Below the pieces are notes generated by a model, which was not told the DNA's origin, searched no databases, and saw nothing but the letters and a program-made list of their open reading frames with translations. This document shows positions 52,391-63,284 of a stretch of DNA of 64,000 nucleotides, piece after piece. The stretch spans positions 43,269 to 107,268 of the forward strand of contig NZ_RFSK01000014.1 of NCBI RefSeq assembly GCF_009923995.1. The letters run 5' to 3'. Position 1 is the stretch's first letter, and every line of letters begins with the position of its first letter. The stretch is from Janthinobacterium sp. Its GTDB lineage: Bacteria > Pseudomonadota > Gammaproteobacteria > Burkholderiales > Burkholderiaceae_D. A program made the translations under genes and the position numbers.

Positions 52391-52563
52391 GGCAGGCACC
52401 CGCGAGAAAGCCAGGATTTCATGATAGCGCATTCCTGCGCGGCCGGGCGCCCTTTTGCACAGGGCCAGACCCCGCCAACAGGGCCTTTGGCGGCGCTTTT
52501 GCCGCACCCGCGCCGCGTCGTTACAGATTGACAGAACTACCCTGCTGGCATATATTCCTCCCA

Positions 52564-52776
52564 CTTGATCGGGAGAGGGCAACCCAGCGTTGCCGCCGAA
52601 GGGGCACTACCCAAAAACTCTCAGGCAAAAGGACCGATCAGGCGGACTGAAGCTGTTGCTTTGGCGACATCTTTAGCTCAACTCTGGAGAGCGGCCGCGG
52701 CGTGACGCCGGCGGCCCACCGAAGGGGCGCACGGGGCAAGCCCCCGTAATCTCTCAGGTACAAAGGACAGGGGGGT
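52564..52776 (+). ncRNA. Tandem glycine riboswitch (gcvT leader)
   Basis: Two glycine aptamers lie in series upstream of gcvT. The first has GGGAGAGGG, GCCGAAGGGGCA and CTCTCAGGCAAAAGGACCGA. The second has CTGGAGAGCGG, CACCGAAGGGGC and TCTCTCAGGTACAAAGGACA. These match the conserved core of the family (CCGAAGGGGCAA, CTCTCAGGCAAAAGGAC). Cooperative glycine binding turns on the cleavage-system genes. About 78 bases separate the second aptamer from the gcvT ATG and should contain the expression platform; no strong terminator hairpin is obvious, so control may be translational. Confidence 0.96.
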
Positions 52777-52854
52777 CAGTGATCACGCTGGAAAGCCGTG
52801 TTTGGCTATTCTATGTTTTGTTAACTCCCCTTTTACCTTCGTCCCGAGGAATCC

Positions 52855-53976
52855 ATGACGCTCAAAGCGACCCCACTCAACAACGCCCACCGTGCCCTCG
52901 GCGCCCGCATGGTCGATTTCGGCGGCTGGGACATGCCCGTCAACTACGGCTCGCAAATCGAAGAACACAACGCCGTGCGCGGCGATGCCGGCATGTTCGA
53001 CGTGTCGCACATGTGCGTGGTCGACATCGAAGGCCCGAACGTGCGCGCTTTCCTGCGCGGCCTGCTGGCCAACAACGTCGACAAGCTGCAAGTGTCGGGC
53101 AAGGCGCTGTACTCGTGCATGTTGAATGCCGAAGGTACCGTCATCGATGACCTGATCGTCTACTTCTTCAATGAAAACTGGTTCCGCCTCGTCGTCAACG
53201 CGGGCACGGCGGAAAAAGACGTGGCCTGGATGCAGCAGCAAAACACGGCCAGCAACAGCGGCCTGACGATCACCCAGCGCCGCGACGGCAACGACGCCAT
53301 GGCCCTGGTGGCCGTGCAAGGCCCGAACGCGCGCGCCAAGGTGTGGCAGGTGCTGCCGGAAACGCAGGCGGCCTCGGAAGCAATCAAGCCCTTCAACGTC
53401 GTCATCGTCAAGGACACTGCCTTCGGCGAAGTCATGCTGGCGCGCACCGGCTACACGGGCGAAGACGGCTTTGAAATCGGCGTGGCCGCCACCCAGGTGG
53501 AAGCGCTGTGGAACGCGCTGGCCGCCGCCGGCGTCAAGCCGGCCGGCCTGGGCGCACGCGACACCCTGCGCCTGGAAGCGGGCATGAATCTGTACGGCCA
53601 GGACATGGACGAAAGCGTCAACCCGCTCGACGCAGGCCTGGCATGGACCATCGACCTGGTCAGCGAACGCGATTTCACCGGCAAGGCCGCCCTGCAGGCC
53701 AAGGGCCAGAACGCGCAATTCGTCGGCCTGATCCTGCGCGAAAAAGGCGGCGTGCTGCGCGCGCATCAGAAAGTCATCATCGCCGGCAGCGACGCCACGG
53801 GCGAAATCACCAGCGGCACCTTCAGCCCGACGATGCAGGAAGCGATCGCCCTGGCGCGCGTGCCGAACGGCGTGGCCGTGGGCGACACCGTGCACGTGGA
53901 AATCCGCGGCAAGCAGCTGGCCGCTTCCGTCGTCAAGCTGCCTTTCGTGCGTAACGGTAAAATCCTGGCTGCGTAA
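52855..53976 (+). CDS. gcvT: Glycine cleavage system T protein (aminomethyltransferase)
   Basis: GcvT moves the methylene carbon from the lipoyl-bound intermediate to tetrahydrofolate and releases ammonia. The 373-residue protein has [83 protein letters not shown] and the C-terminal [16 protein letters not shown]. The CGAGGAATCC before the ATG is a good ribosome site. It is the first gene behind the riboswitch. Confidence 0.97.
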   Translation: MTLKATPLNNAHRALGARMVDFGGWDMPVNYGSQIEEHNAVRGDAGMFDVSHMCVVDIEGPNVRAFLRGLLANNVDKLQVSGKALYSCMLNAEGTVIDDLIVYFFNENWFRLVVNAGTAEKDVAWMQQQNTASNSGLTITQRRDGNDAMALVAVQGPNARAKVWQVLPETQAASEAIKPFNVVIVKDTAFGEVMLARTGYTGEDGFEIGVAATQVEALWNALAAAGVKPAGLGARDTLRLEAGMNLYGQDMDESVNPLDAGLAWTIDLVSERDFTGKAALQAKGQNAQFVGLILREKGGVLRAHQKVIIAGSDATGEITSGTFSPTMQEAIALARVPNGVAVGDTVHVEIRGKQLAASVVKLPFVRNGKILAA

Positions 53977-54046
53977 GCGTATTAGAGCCGCCCGCAAGAC
54001 CGTACAACCATAATCAATAACGAACACTTACCATCTGGAGCCACAC

Positions 54047-54427
54047 ATGAACATTCCTGCAGACCTGAAGTACACCGCTTCCCACGAATGGGTACGCCTT
54101 GAAGGCGACGGCACCATCACCGTCGGCATCACCGAATACGCGCAGGACGCCCTGGGCGACATCGTCTTCGTCGAGCTGCCAACCGTGGGCAATACCTATG
54201 GCGCCGGCGACGACGCCGCCGTGGTGGAATCGGTCAAGGCAGCGAGCGACATCTACGCGCCGATCGCCGGCGAAGTCGTGGCCGTCAACGACGACGTGGT
54301 CAACTCGCCGGAGTCGATCAACGCCGACGCCTACGCCAACTGGCTGTTCAAGATCAAGCCAGCCGACGTGTCGGCCCTGGACGGCTTGCTCGACGCTGCC
54401 GCCTATGGCGCCACCACCGGCGCGTAA
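54047..54427 (+). CDS. gcvH: Glycine cleavage system H protein
   Basis: GcvH is the lipoylated shuttle between P, T and L proteins. The 126-residue protein shows [39 protein letters not shown], the lipoyl-Lys site [20 protein letters not shown] and [20 protein letters not shown]. It follows gcvT by 70 bases. A terminator-like hairpin lies just after it, before gcvP. Confidence 0.97.
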   Translation: MNIPADLKYTASHEWVRLEGDGTITVGITEYAQDALGDIVFVELPTVGNTYGAGDDAAVVESVKAASDIYAPIAGEVVAVNDDVVNSPESINADAYANWLFKIKPADVSALDGLLDAAAYGATTGA

Positions 54428-54440
54428 TCGCGTTTGACTC

Positions 54441-54474
54441 ACGGGCCGCTTTCGCGGCCCGTTTGCATTTTTTC
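54441..54474 (+). terminator. Terminator or attenuator between gcvH and gcvP
   Basis: ACGGGCCGC-TTTC-GCGGCCCGT followed by TTGCATTTTTT, 14 bases past the gcvH stop. It should give more gcvT-gcvH than gcvP transcript, unless read-through is regulated. Confidence 0.75.
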
Positions 54475-54530
54475 TGCGCTGCGCCCGTGCGCCGCATCCC
54501 GGTTTTTCAGTCTTTTTTGGCCTCTATATC

Positions 54531-57431
<2,901 letters not shown>

Positions 57432-57461
57432 CGCCAGACCAAACCTACTGCGCGTCGCGCT

Positions 57462-57515
57462 TTGCGGCCGGCGATGCTCACCGTACTAGAGTACGGTTGC
57501 GCTTCTCGGCCGCAA
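57462..57515. repeat. REP-like nested palindrome downstream of gcvP
   Basis: An outer 9-bp inverted repeat TTGCGGCCG (57,462-57,470) / CGGCCGCAA (57,507-57,515) encloses a perfect 7-bp palindrome CCGTACT-AG-AGTACGG (57,481-57,496). Such nested GC-rich elements are spread between genes in many Burkholderiales. It lies 30 bases past gcvP. Confidence 0.6.
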
Positions 57516-57622
57516 GGGGGCGCCGAGCCTCACTGACGCTCGCTACGGTTTTGTCAGACGTCAAAACTCAGCAATCAAGAAATAAAATCCCGGCAGAAAC
57601 CGGGAATATTAAATTAAAACAG

Positions 57623-57653
57623 AACGGCAGGCCGCAAGGCCTGCCGTTTTTTT
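57623..57653. terminator. Strong hairpin terminator
   Basis: AACGGCAGGCC-GCAA-GGCCTGCCGTT followed by T residues: an 11-bp stem with a T-run on the plus strand. It can end gcvP transcription and, with its A-flank, possibly the opposite small ORF. A weaker hairpin (CCCGG/CCGGG) lies just before it. Confidence 0.85.
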
Positions 57654-57663
57654 ATGCGCCCCG

Positions 57664-57822
57664 TTACAGTGCCAGCAAAGCCGCGCCCGGCAAGCCCAGG
57701 GCCGTGCCCAGCATCGTCAGCAGCACGACATCGCGCCGCTCGCAGCGGGAGCGGTGCGAACTCCAGGCGGCGAACAGCAGGGCCACGGCCACGCCGCTGA
57801 GTGAAATGCCCACTTCCGTCAT
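57664..57822 (-). CDS. 52-residue putative inner-membrane protein
   Basis: A short frame starts at ATG 57822 with GGGGAGAGCGG upstream and ends in TAA just before a terminator. The product begins MTEVGISLSGVAVALLFAAW, then a basic loop (SSHRSRCERRD), then a second hydrophobic stretch (VVLLTMLGTALGLPGAALLAL). Two membrane passes joined by a positive loop are predicted. It is transcribed divergently from the exporter gene. Not recognised; the good ribosome site, terminator and position support it. Confidence 0.5.
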   Translation of the reverse strand: MTEVGISLSGVAVALLFAAWSSHRSRCERRDVVLLTMLGTALGLPGAALLAL

Positions 57823-57872
57823 GTCCGCTCTCCCCGCAGGTGCGGCGCACCCGTCATGGTTTCTTTTGTCAT
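57819..57872 (-). CDS. 17-residue leader ORF coupled to the small membrane protein
   Basis: AAGGACGAGGACG precedes an ATG at 57872; the 17-codon frame (MTKETMTGAPHLRGERT) ends in a TGA that overlaps the ATG of the 52-residue ORF. It looks like a translational coupler or leader peptide. Only the ribosome site and overlap support it. Confidence 0.3.
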   Translation of the reverse strand: MTKETMTGAPHLRGERT

Positions 57873-57902
57873 CGTCCTCGTCCTTTTCAGTGATTGACCA
57901 GC

Positions 57903-57920
57903 CTACCTATCGGTAGGTAG
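57903..57920. promoter_or_regulatory. Palindromic TetR-type operator
   Basis: CTACCTA-TCGG-TAGGTAG, a perfect 7-bp inverted repeat, lies between the exporter gene and the divergent small ORFs. A TACAAT at 57,927-57,932 just downstream is a likely -10 for the exporter, placing the operator over its -35 region. The TetR gene two genes down is the likely binder. Confidence 0.65.
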
Positions 57921-57985
57921 TCAGTGTACAATAAAAAAGACGGCAATGTCCATGCCGCTTTTTTTGATGACAAGAAGGAATCGCA

Positions 57986-59203
57986 ATGCAGCAGCAAACC
58001 ACTCCCCCCGCCGCCAGTCTCGGGCTGGCCGCTTCCCTGGCCCTCGTGGCCGTGCTCGGCCCGGCCGGCATCGACATGTACCTGGCTTCCATGCCGGCCA
58101 TGGCGCGCGAACTGCACACGAGCTATGCGAATGTGCAGCTGAGCCTGACCGTCTTCCTGCTGGCCCTGGGCGCAGGTCAGCTGCTGTGCGGCCCGCTGAC
58201 CGACATGCTGGGGCGGCGCCGTCCGCTGCTGGCCGGCATCGCCGTGTACATGCTGGCGGCCGTGTGGGCTGCGCAGGCGGAGCAGCTGTCCATCCTGCTG
58301 CTGGCGCGCACCCTGCAGGGCCTGGGCGCGGCGCTGACCCTCGTCGTGGTGATGAGCATGGTGCGCGACGTGGCCGATGGCGTCAAAGCGGCGCAGCTGT
58401 TCGCCCTCCTGATGACCATCGTCGGCCTGGCGCCCGTGCTGGCGCCCGCCGTGGGCGGCTTGCTGGACGCCCATTACGGCTGGCGCGCCGTGATGCTGGC
58501 CCTGGCCGCGCTGGGCGCCTTGACCCTGATCAATAGCGCGCTGTTCCTGCCGGAAACTCTTCCACTGAAGAACCGTGTTTCGCCGCAAGGCCTGCACCGC
58601 ACCTATGCCCGCATCGCCACGGACCGCGCCTTCTTGCTGCCCGCGCTGGCCCTGTCGGCCAGCTTCTTCTTCCTGTTTGCCTACATCGGCGGCGCATCGC
58701 TCGTCTATCAGCGCGACTTCGGCCTGTCCGCCGGCAGCTTCGGCCTCGTCTTCGGCGCCACGGGCGTGGCCGTGCTGCTGGGCGCCATGGCCAGCGGACG
58801 GCTGGTGGCGCGGCACGGCGTGGCGCGCCTGTGCGTGGCGGGCAGCGCCGCCATGCTGGGCGGCGCCGTGCTGGCCCTGCTGGGCGCATGGGCGGGAGCC
58901 GGCATCACCGCCGTCGTGCCGGGCATGTTCCTGGCCCTGTTCGGCCTGGGCATCGCGGAAGCGGCGCTGATGGCCATGGCCATGGGCTCGCAGCAGCGCG
59001 CCCTCGGCTCCACGGCGGCCCTGCTGGGCGCCATCCAGATGAGCTTATCCTCGCTGGCCACGCCGCTGGCGGCCGGCCTGTCCGAACGGGGGCCGCTGCC
59101 CTGGCTGCTGTTCTTGACCGGGGCCGGCCTGCTGGTATCATGGCTGACCCTGGCAACTGCGCGCGTCCATCCGGCCGCCGCCAGCAGCCTGGGCGCGCAC
59201 TGA
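57986..59203 (+). CDS. Bcr/CflA-type multidrug MFS exporter
   Basis: The 405-residue protein has 12 predicted membrane helices. Family features are the first-helix segment GPAGIDMYLASMPAMARELH, the MFS loop motif GPLTDMLGRRRPLL, RTLQGLGAALTLVVVMSMVRD (motif C area) and a second-half loop ASGRLVARHGVARL. Bcr/CflA proteins export drugs such as bicyclomycin or chloramphenicol, and some export sulfur metabolites, so the substrate is open. It is probably co-regulated with the tetR gene 25 bases downstream. Confidence 0.88.
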   Translation: MQQQTTPPAASLGLAASLALVAVLGPAGIDMYLASMPAMARELHTSYANVQLSLTVFLLALGAGQLLCGPLTDMLGRRRPLLAGIAVYMLAAVWAAQAEQLSILLLARTLQGLGAALTLVVVMSMVRDVADGVKAAQLFALLMTIVGLAPVLAPAVGGLLDAHYGWRAVMLALAALGALTLINSALFLPETLPLKNRVSPQGLHRTYARIATDRAFLLPALALSASFFFLFAYIGGASLVYQRDFGLSAGSFGLVFGATGVAVLLGAMASGRLVARHGVARLCVAGSAAMLGGAVLALLGAWAGAGITAVVPGMFLALFGLGIAEAALMAMAMGSQQRALGSTAALLGAIQMSLSSLATPLAAGLSERGPLPWLLFLTGAGLLVSWLTLATARVHPAAASSLGAH

Positions 59204-59228
59204 CGCCTCACCCCACCACTACCTGCAT

Positions 59229-59828
59229 ATGAAGAAACGCTCGGCCTCGGCCGATAACATCTGTGCCGTCGCCGTCGTGCACTTTTCCGAGCACGGCTAC
59301 GACGCTTCGTCCCTCAGCGACATCGCCGAACAGGCGGGCATGCGCAAGGCGTCGCTGTATTCCCACTTCGCCGGCAAGGACGCCCTCTTCCTCGACGTCT
59401 TTGCCGACGCGCTGGCGGAAGAGCAGGCCTTCATGGATGCCTGCTTCGCCGACGAAGCGGCGCTGGCCGCGCCCGGCGGACGGCTGGCCGGCTCCCTGTA
59501 CTGCGACCGCATGGCCCGGCGCTATGCGGATTCGGCCCATCTGCGCTTTCTGCTGCGCACGGCGTATTTGCCGCCCGCGCCCCTGCGCGTGGAGGTGGGT
59601 ACGGGCTACGAAGCCTTGCTGGCGCAATTGCAGCGGCACTACGTGGCCAGCCTGGGCCGGCTGGCGCCCGCCCTGCCGCCGCCGCGCATCGACCTGTATG
59701 CGCAAGCCTACCTGGGCATCGTCGACAGCCTGCACGTGGAACTGATCTACGCAGGCGGCGCCGCCCTGCAGCAGCGCCACGCGGCGCTGTGGCAGATCCT
59801 GTCCGATTCGCTGGCGATGGCGGCATGA
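59229..59828 (+). CDS. TetR/AcrR-family regulator
   Basis: The 199-residue protein has an N-terminal TetR helix-turn-helix (AVVHFSEHGYDASSLSDIAE, QAGMRKASLYSHFAGKDALF, residues about 14-53) and a variable helical ligand domain. It lies directly after the exporter gene and most likely represses it through the palindrome at 57,903, being released by an exporter substrate. The initiation region CACTACCTGCAT shows no clear ribosome site. Confidence 0.88.
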   Translation: MKKRSASADNICAVAVVHFSEHGYDASSLSDIAEQAGMRKASLYSHFAGKDALFLDVFADALAEEQAFMDACFADEAALAAPGGRLAGSLYCDRMARRYADSAHLRFLLRTAYLPPAPLRVEVGTGYEALLAQLQRHYVASLGRLAPALPPPRIDLYAQAYLGIVDSLHVELIYAGGAALQQRHAALWQILSDSLAMAA

Positions 59829-59881
59829 CGGCGGCAAATACCACAGTCACATTACACTTTGGAAACCTAAGATTTCTTCAG

Positions 59882-59910
59882 TTGACACTGTTGCAGCACG
59901 TGCATAAGAT
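59882..59910 (+). promoter_or_regulatory. Near-consensus sigma-70 promoter of mgtA
   Basis: TTGACA at 59,882-59,887, 17 bases, then TAAGAT at 59,905-59,910. This is the strongest promoter match seen in the window. Start of transcription would be near 59,917, about 305 bases before the mgtA ATG. Confidence 0.75.
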
Positions 59911-59916
59911 GCCCCC

Positions 59917-60221
59917 ATTATTCATTTACGGAGTCCCACGTGGGTACTTGTTCTAGTGACAGTAGCCGATCTTGTATCGGCGATTGCCTCGGCAGCTAAA
60001 CAGCAAGCAACGCGGAACCCGTTTCCTCCGTGCCTTGCTGAGCAAGGTGCGGTGTCTCTCGCGGCCAGTCTGGCCGCGCGCCTCTTCCCCCTCTTTCCGA
60101 TCGCGACCGGCTACTGACCCGGATTGCCCGCAAGCATCATGGCTGCCATGGTACGCTTGCGGCACGCAAGTCTTGCCTGCGGCTGCGCCGCCCGTCAACA
60201 CCTCGTCGCGAAAGGAAGAGC
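59917..60221 (+). promoter_or_regulatory. Long structured 5' leader of mgtA, candidate riboregulator
   Basis: About 300 nt of leader RNA contain several hairpins: GCCGAT-CTTGT-ATCGGC (59,965-59,981), CCTTGC-TGA-GCAAGG (60,033-60,047 with a 3-base loop) and GCGGCCA-GTC-TGGCCGC (60,061-60,077). The last is followed by a pyrimidine-rich stretch. Two short frames lie inside: 59,940-59,999 and a 28-codon frame 60,139-60,225 whose TGA overlaps the mgtA ATG. Mg2+ transporter genes elsewhere are governed by such leaders (MgtL-type peptides, M-box RNA). I do not see the M-box consensus. Confidence 0.5.
59940..59999 (+). CDS. Possible 19-residue leader peptide of mgtA
   Basis: GGAG at 59,930-59,933 stands six bases before GTG 59,940, about 23 nt into the predicted transcript. 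The 19-codon frame encodes MGTCSSDSSRSCIGDCLGS and spans the first leader hairpin, so ribosome position could control folding. It is rich in Ser and Cys, unlike the Pro-rich MgtL of enterics. Confidence 0.35.
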   Translation: MGTCSSDSSRSCIGDCLGS

Positions 60222-62906
60222 ATGAATCTCTTCACCCGTTTGTTCGAATCGTTCCTGCGCAAGCGCCACACGGCCGGCCATTTCCGCCGCCGCGCCATGC
60301 CGCTGGAAAACAGCACGGCCCGTCCCGTGCCCGACCACCTGGCCCGCCAGCTGCTCGCTGCCGCCCATGAAGACCTCGATAGCGCCCTGAACCGCCTGCA
60401 CACGCGCCTGGAAGGCTTGCGCGATGCCGAGGCGCAAGTCATCGCCGCGCAGACGGGGCCGAACGAGGTCGAGCATGAAAAGCCCCTGGCCTGGTACCAG
60501 CACCTGTGGCTGTGCTACAAGAACCCGTTCAACCTGCTGCTCACCGTGCTGGCCATCGTTTCCTACCTGACGGAAGACCCGAAGGCCACCATCGTCATCG
60601 GCACCATGGTGATCCTGTCGACCCTGCTGCGCTTCGTGCAGGAAGGCCGCTCCAACCGCGCCGCCGAACGCCTGAAAGCCATGGTCAGCAACACGGCCAC
60701 CGTGCTGCGCAACGGCCAGCGCTCGGAGCTGCCCATCCGCCAGCTGGTGCAGGGCGACATCATCGTGCTGTCGGCCGGCGACATGATCCCCGCCGACTGC
60801 CGCTTGCTGTCCGCCAAGGACCTGTTCGTCAGCCAGGCCGCCATGACGGGCGAATCCTTGCCAGTAGAAAAGATGGCCGAACTGGCCGACGCCGCCGGCC
60901 GCGACCCCATGGACCTGGCCAACCTGCTGTTCATGGGCACCAACGTCATTTCCGGCGCCGCCACGGCGCTGGTGCTCGCCACCGGTAACCGCACCTATTT
61001 CGGCACCATCGCCACGCGCGTGACGGCCACCGAGCGCACGCCGACGGCGTTTGAAGCGGGCGTCAACAGCGTCAGCTGGCTGCTGATCCGCTTCGCCCTC
61101 GTGATGGCGCCGCTGGTCTTCCTGATCAACGGCTGGACCAAGGGCGACTGGATGGAGGCCTTCCTGTTCGCCCTGTCCGTGGCCGTGGGCCTGACGCCGG
61201 AAATGCTGCCCATGATCGTCACCAGCACCCTGGCCAAGGGCGCCGTGAAACTGTCGAAAAAGAAAGTCGTCGTCAAGCGCCTGGACGCCATCCAGAACTT
61301 CGGCGCCATGGATGTGCTGTGCACGGACAAGACGGGCACCTTGACGCAGGACAAGATCGTGCTGGAACGTCACACGGACGTGTTCGGCCAGCCGTCCGAC
61401 GAAGTGCTGCAGTTCGCCTACCTGAACAGCCACTACCAGACGGGCCTGAAAAACCTGCTGGACCGCGCCGTGCTCGACCATGTGGAATTGCTGACGGAAA
61501 TGCAGCTGGCCCGCGATTACGTGAAAGTCGATGAAATCCCCTTCGATTTCGTGCGCCGCCGCATGTCCGTCGTCGTTTCCGAGCGCGACGACCACCATGA
61601 GCTGATCTGCAAGGGCGCCGTCGAGGAAATCCTCGCCGCCTGCAGCCATTTGCGCCTCGGCGGCGTGAGCATTCCGCTCGACGCCGCCCTGCTGGCGAAA
61701 GTGCTGGACACGACGCATGGCTTGAACGCGGAAGGCTTGCGCGTGGTGGCCGTGGCCGTCAAGGAAGTGCCGCCCCATAAGACCGTGTACGGCGTGGCCG
61801 ATGAAACGGCGCTGACCCTGATCGGCTACGTGGCCTTCCTCGACCCGCCGAAGGAATCGACGGCGCCCGCCCTGCGCGCGCTGGCCGAACATGGCGTGAC
61901 CGTGAAAGTGTTGACGGGCGACAATCACCTGGTGACGGCGAAGATCTGCCGCGAAGTGGGCCTGGCCGTGCACGGCGTGCTGCAAGGCCCGCAGCTCGAC
62001 GACATGGACGACGCCGCCCTGGCCAGGGCGGCCGAGGAAAATACGGTGTTTGCCAAGCTCAGCCCGCTGCACAAGGAGCGCCTCGTGCGCGCCCTGCGCG
62101 GCAATGGCCATATCGTCGGCTTCATGGGTGACGGCATCAACGACGCGCCCGCCCTGCGCGCGGCCGACATCGGCATTTCCGTCGATTCGGCCGTCGATAT
62201 CGCCAAGGAAGCGGCCGACATCATCCTGCTGGAAAAGAGCCTGATGGTGCTGGAAGAAGGCGTGCTGGAAGGCCGCCGCACCTTCAGCAACATGCTCAAG
62301 TACATCCGCATGACGGCCAGCTCGAACTTCGGCAATGTGTTTTCCGTGCTGGTGGCCAGCGCCTTCCTGCCGTTCCTGCCCATGCTGCCGCTGCACCTGC
62401 TCGTGCAGAACCTGCTGTATGACGTGTCGCAGATCGCCATTCCCTTCGACAATGTCGATGCGGAACTGATCCAGCAGCCGCTGAGCTGGAACCCGCGCGA
62501 CATCGGCCGCTTCATGGTCTTCTTCGGCCCCATCAGCTCGATCTTCGACATCAGCACGTTTGCCCTGATGTGGTATGTCTTCGACGCCAATTCGCCCGAG
62601 AAGCAGACGCTGTTCCAGTCCGGCTGGTTCGTCGTGGGACTGTTGACGCAGACCCTGATCGTGCACCTGATCCGCACGCCCAAGCTGCCCTTCATCGACA
62701 GCATCGCCTCCGTGCCCCTGCTGGTGGCCACCACCGCCATCATGGCCGTGGGCGTCTTCCTGCCGATGGGTCCGCTGGCGACCTACTTCAAGCTGCAAGC
62801 GCTGCCGCTCGCGTATTTCCCTTGGCTGCTGGGCATCCTCGTGTGCTACACCCTGCTGACGACGGTCATGAAACGCGTGTATCTGCGCAAATTCGGCTGG
62901 CAATAG
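60222..62906 (+). CDS. mgtA: Magnesium-translocating P-type ATPase
   Basis: This 894-residue type IIIB P-type ATPase imports Mg2+ under low-magnesium conditions. Visible are EKPLAWYQHLWLCYKNPFNL (cytoplasmic N-part before helix 1), the actuator motif AAMTGESLPVEK, phosphorylation site DVLCTDKTGTLTQDK (Asp369), nucleotide-domain ICKGAVEEIL, hinge FMGDGINDAPALRAADIGIS and the VDSAVDIAKEAADIILLEKS segment. About ten membrane helices are predicted. AAGGAAGAGC precedes ATG 60222. It is behind a strong promoter and long leader. Confidence 0.95.
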   Translation: MNLFTRLFESFLRKRHTAGHFRRRAMPLENSTARPVPDHLARQLLAAAHEDLDSALNRLHTRLEGLRDAEAQVIAAQTGPNEVEHEKPLAWYQHLWLCYKNPFNLLLTVLAIVSYLTEDPKATIVIGTMVILSTLLRFVQEGRSNRAAERLKAMVSNTATVLRNGQRSELPIRQLVQGDIIVLSAGDMIPADCRLLSAKDLFVSQAAMTGESLPVEKMAELADAAGRDPMDLANLLFMGTNVISGAATALVLATGNRTYFGTIATRVTATERTPTAFEAGVNSVSWLLIRFALVMAPLVFLINGWTKGDWMEAFLFALSVAVGLTPEMLPMIVTSTLAKGAVKLSKKKVVVKRLDAIQNFGAMDVLCTDKTGTLTQDKIVLERHTDVFGQPSDEVLQFAYLNSHYQTGLKNLLDRAVLDHVELLTEMQLARDYVKVDEIPFDFVRRRMSVVVSERDDHHELICKGAVEEILAACSHLRLGGVSIPLDAALLAKVLDTTHGLNAEGLRVVAVAVKEVPPHKTVYGVADETALTLIGYVAFLDPPKESTAPALRALAEHGVTVKVLTGDNHLVTAKICREVGLAVHGVLQGPQLDDMDDAALARAAEENTVFAKLSPLHKERLVRALRGNGHIVGFMGDGINDAPALRAADIGISVDSAVDIAKEAADIILLEKSLMVLEEGVLEGRRTFSNMLKYIRMTASSNFGNVFSVLVASAFLPFLPMLPLHLLVQNLLYDVSQIAIPFDNVDAELIQQPLSWNPRDIGRFMVFFGPISSIFDISTFALMWYVFDANSPEKQTLFQSGWFVVGLLTQTLIVHLIRTPKLPFIDSIASVPLLVATTAIMAVGVFLPMGPLATYFKLQALPLAYFPWLLGILVCYTLLTTVMKRVYLRKFGWQ

Positions 62907-62942
62907 TATGATGAGCCGCTCTTTCCCCTTATAAAGGCGCGC

Positions 62943-63284
62943 ATGAGCGGCTCCCCCCTTTCCAAACGTACGCTGGCCCTGCTGCTGTCGGGCCTCGTCT
63001 TTCCCGGCAGCGGGCATTTTGTCCTGCAGCGCAAGGCGCGCGGCTGCCTGTTCCTCGTGCCCGCCCTGGTCGCGCTGCTGTTCGTATTGCGCCAGATCAT
63101 GGCACGATTGGACCAGGTCATGGCACAGATCAACAGCGGCGCCCTGCCCCTCGACGTGCAGCTGATCGTGGAAAGAGTCGACGCCCTGTCGGCCAACGAT
63201 GGTCCCGCCATGGCCGTGGCCATGGGCGTGCTGGCCGTGTGCTGGCTGGCCAGCCTCATCGATACCTTGCTCATCAAGCCATGA
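62943..63284 (+). CDS. Small membrane protein, unknown
   Basis: The 113-residue protein has an N-terminal pair of hydrophobic helices (LALLLSGLVFPGSGHFVLQR and ARGCLFLVPALVALLFVLRQ), a middle amphipathic part and a C-terminal helix (MAVAMGVLAVCWLASLIDTL). The FPGSGHFVLQRKARG turn resembles TM2/DUF5683-like proteins. It begins 36 bases after mgtA and overlaps the next gene by four bases, so it pairs with that gene. Function unknown. Confidence 0.65.
   Translation: MSGSPLSKRTLALLLSGLVFPGSGHFVLQRKARGCLFLVPALVALLFVLRQIMARLDQVMAQINSGALPLDVQLIVERVDALSANDGPAMAVAMGVLAVCWLASLIDTLLIKP

Noticed and set aside
59909..59956. Pro-containing short frame MPPLFIYGVPRGYLF resembling an MgtL-type peptide
   Set aside because: Its ATG lies within the -10 hexamer of the predicted promoter, so it would not be in the transcript from that promoter.
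59917..60221. M-box (ykoK) Mg2+ riboswitch
   Set aside because: The conserved M-box core sequences are not visible in the leader; only generic hairpins are seen.
60195..63017. Open frame of 940 codons opposite mgtA
   Set aside because: Antisense of a clear P-type ATPase gene; low-complexity translation without motifs.
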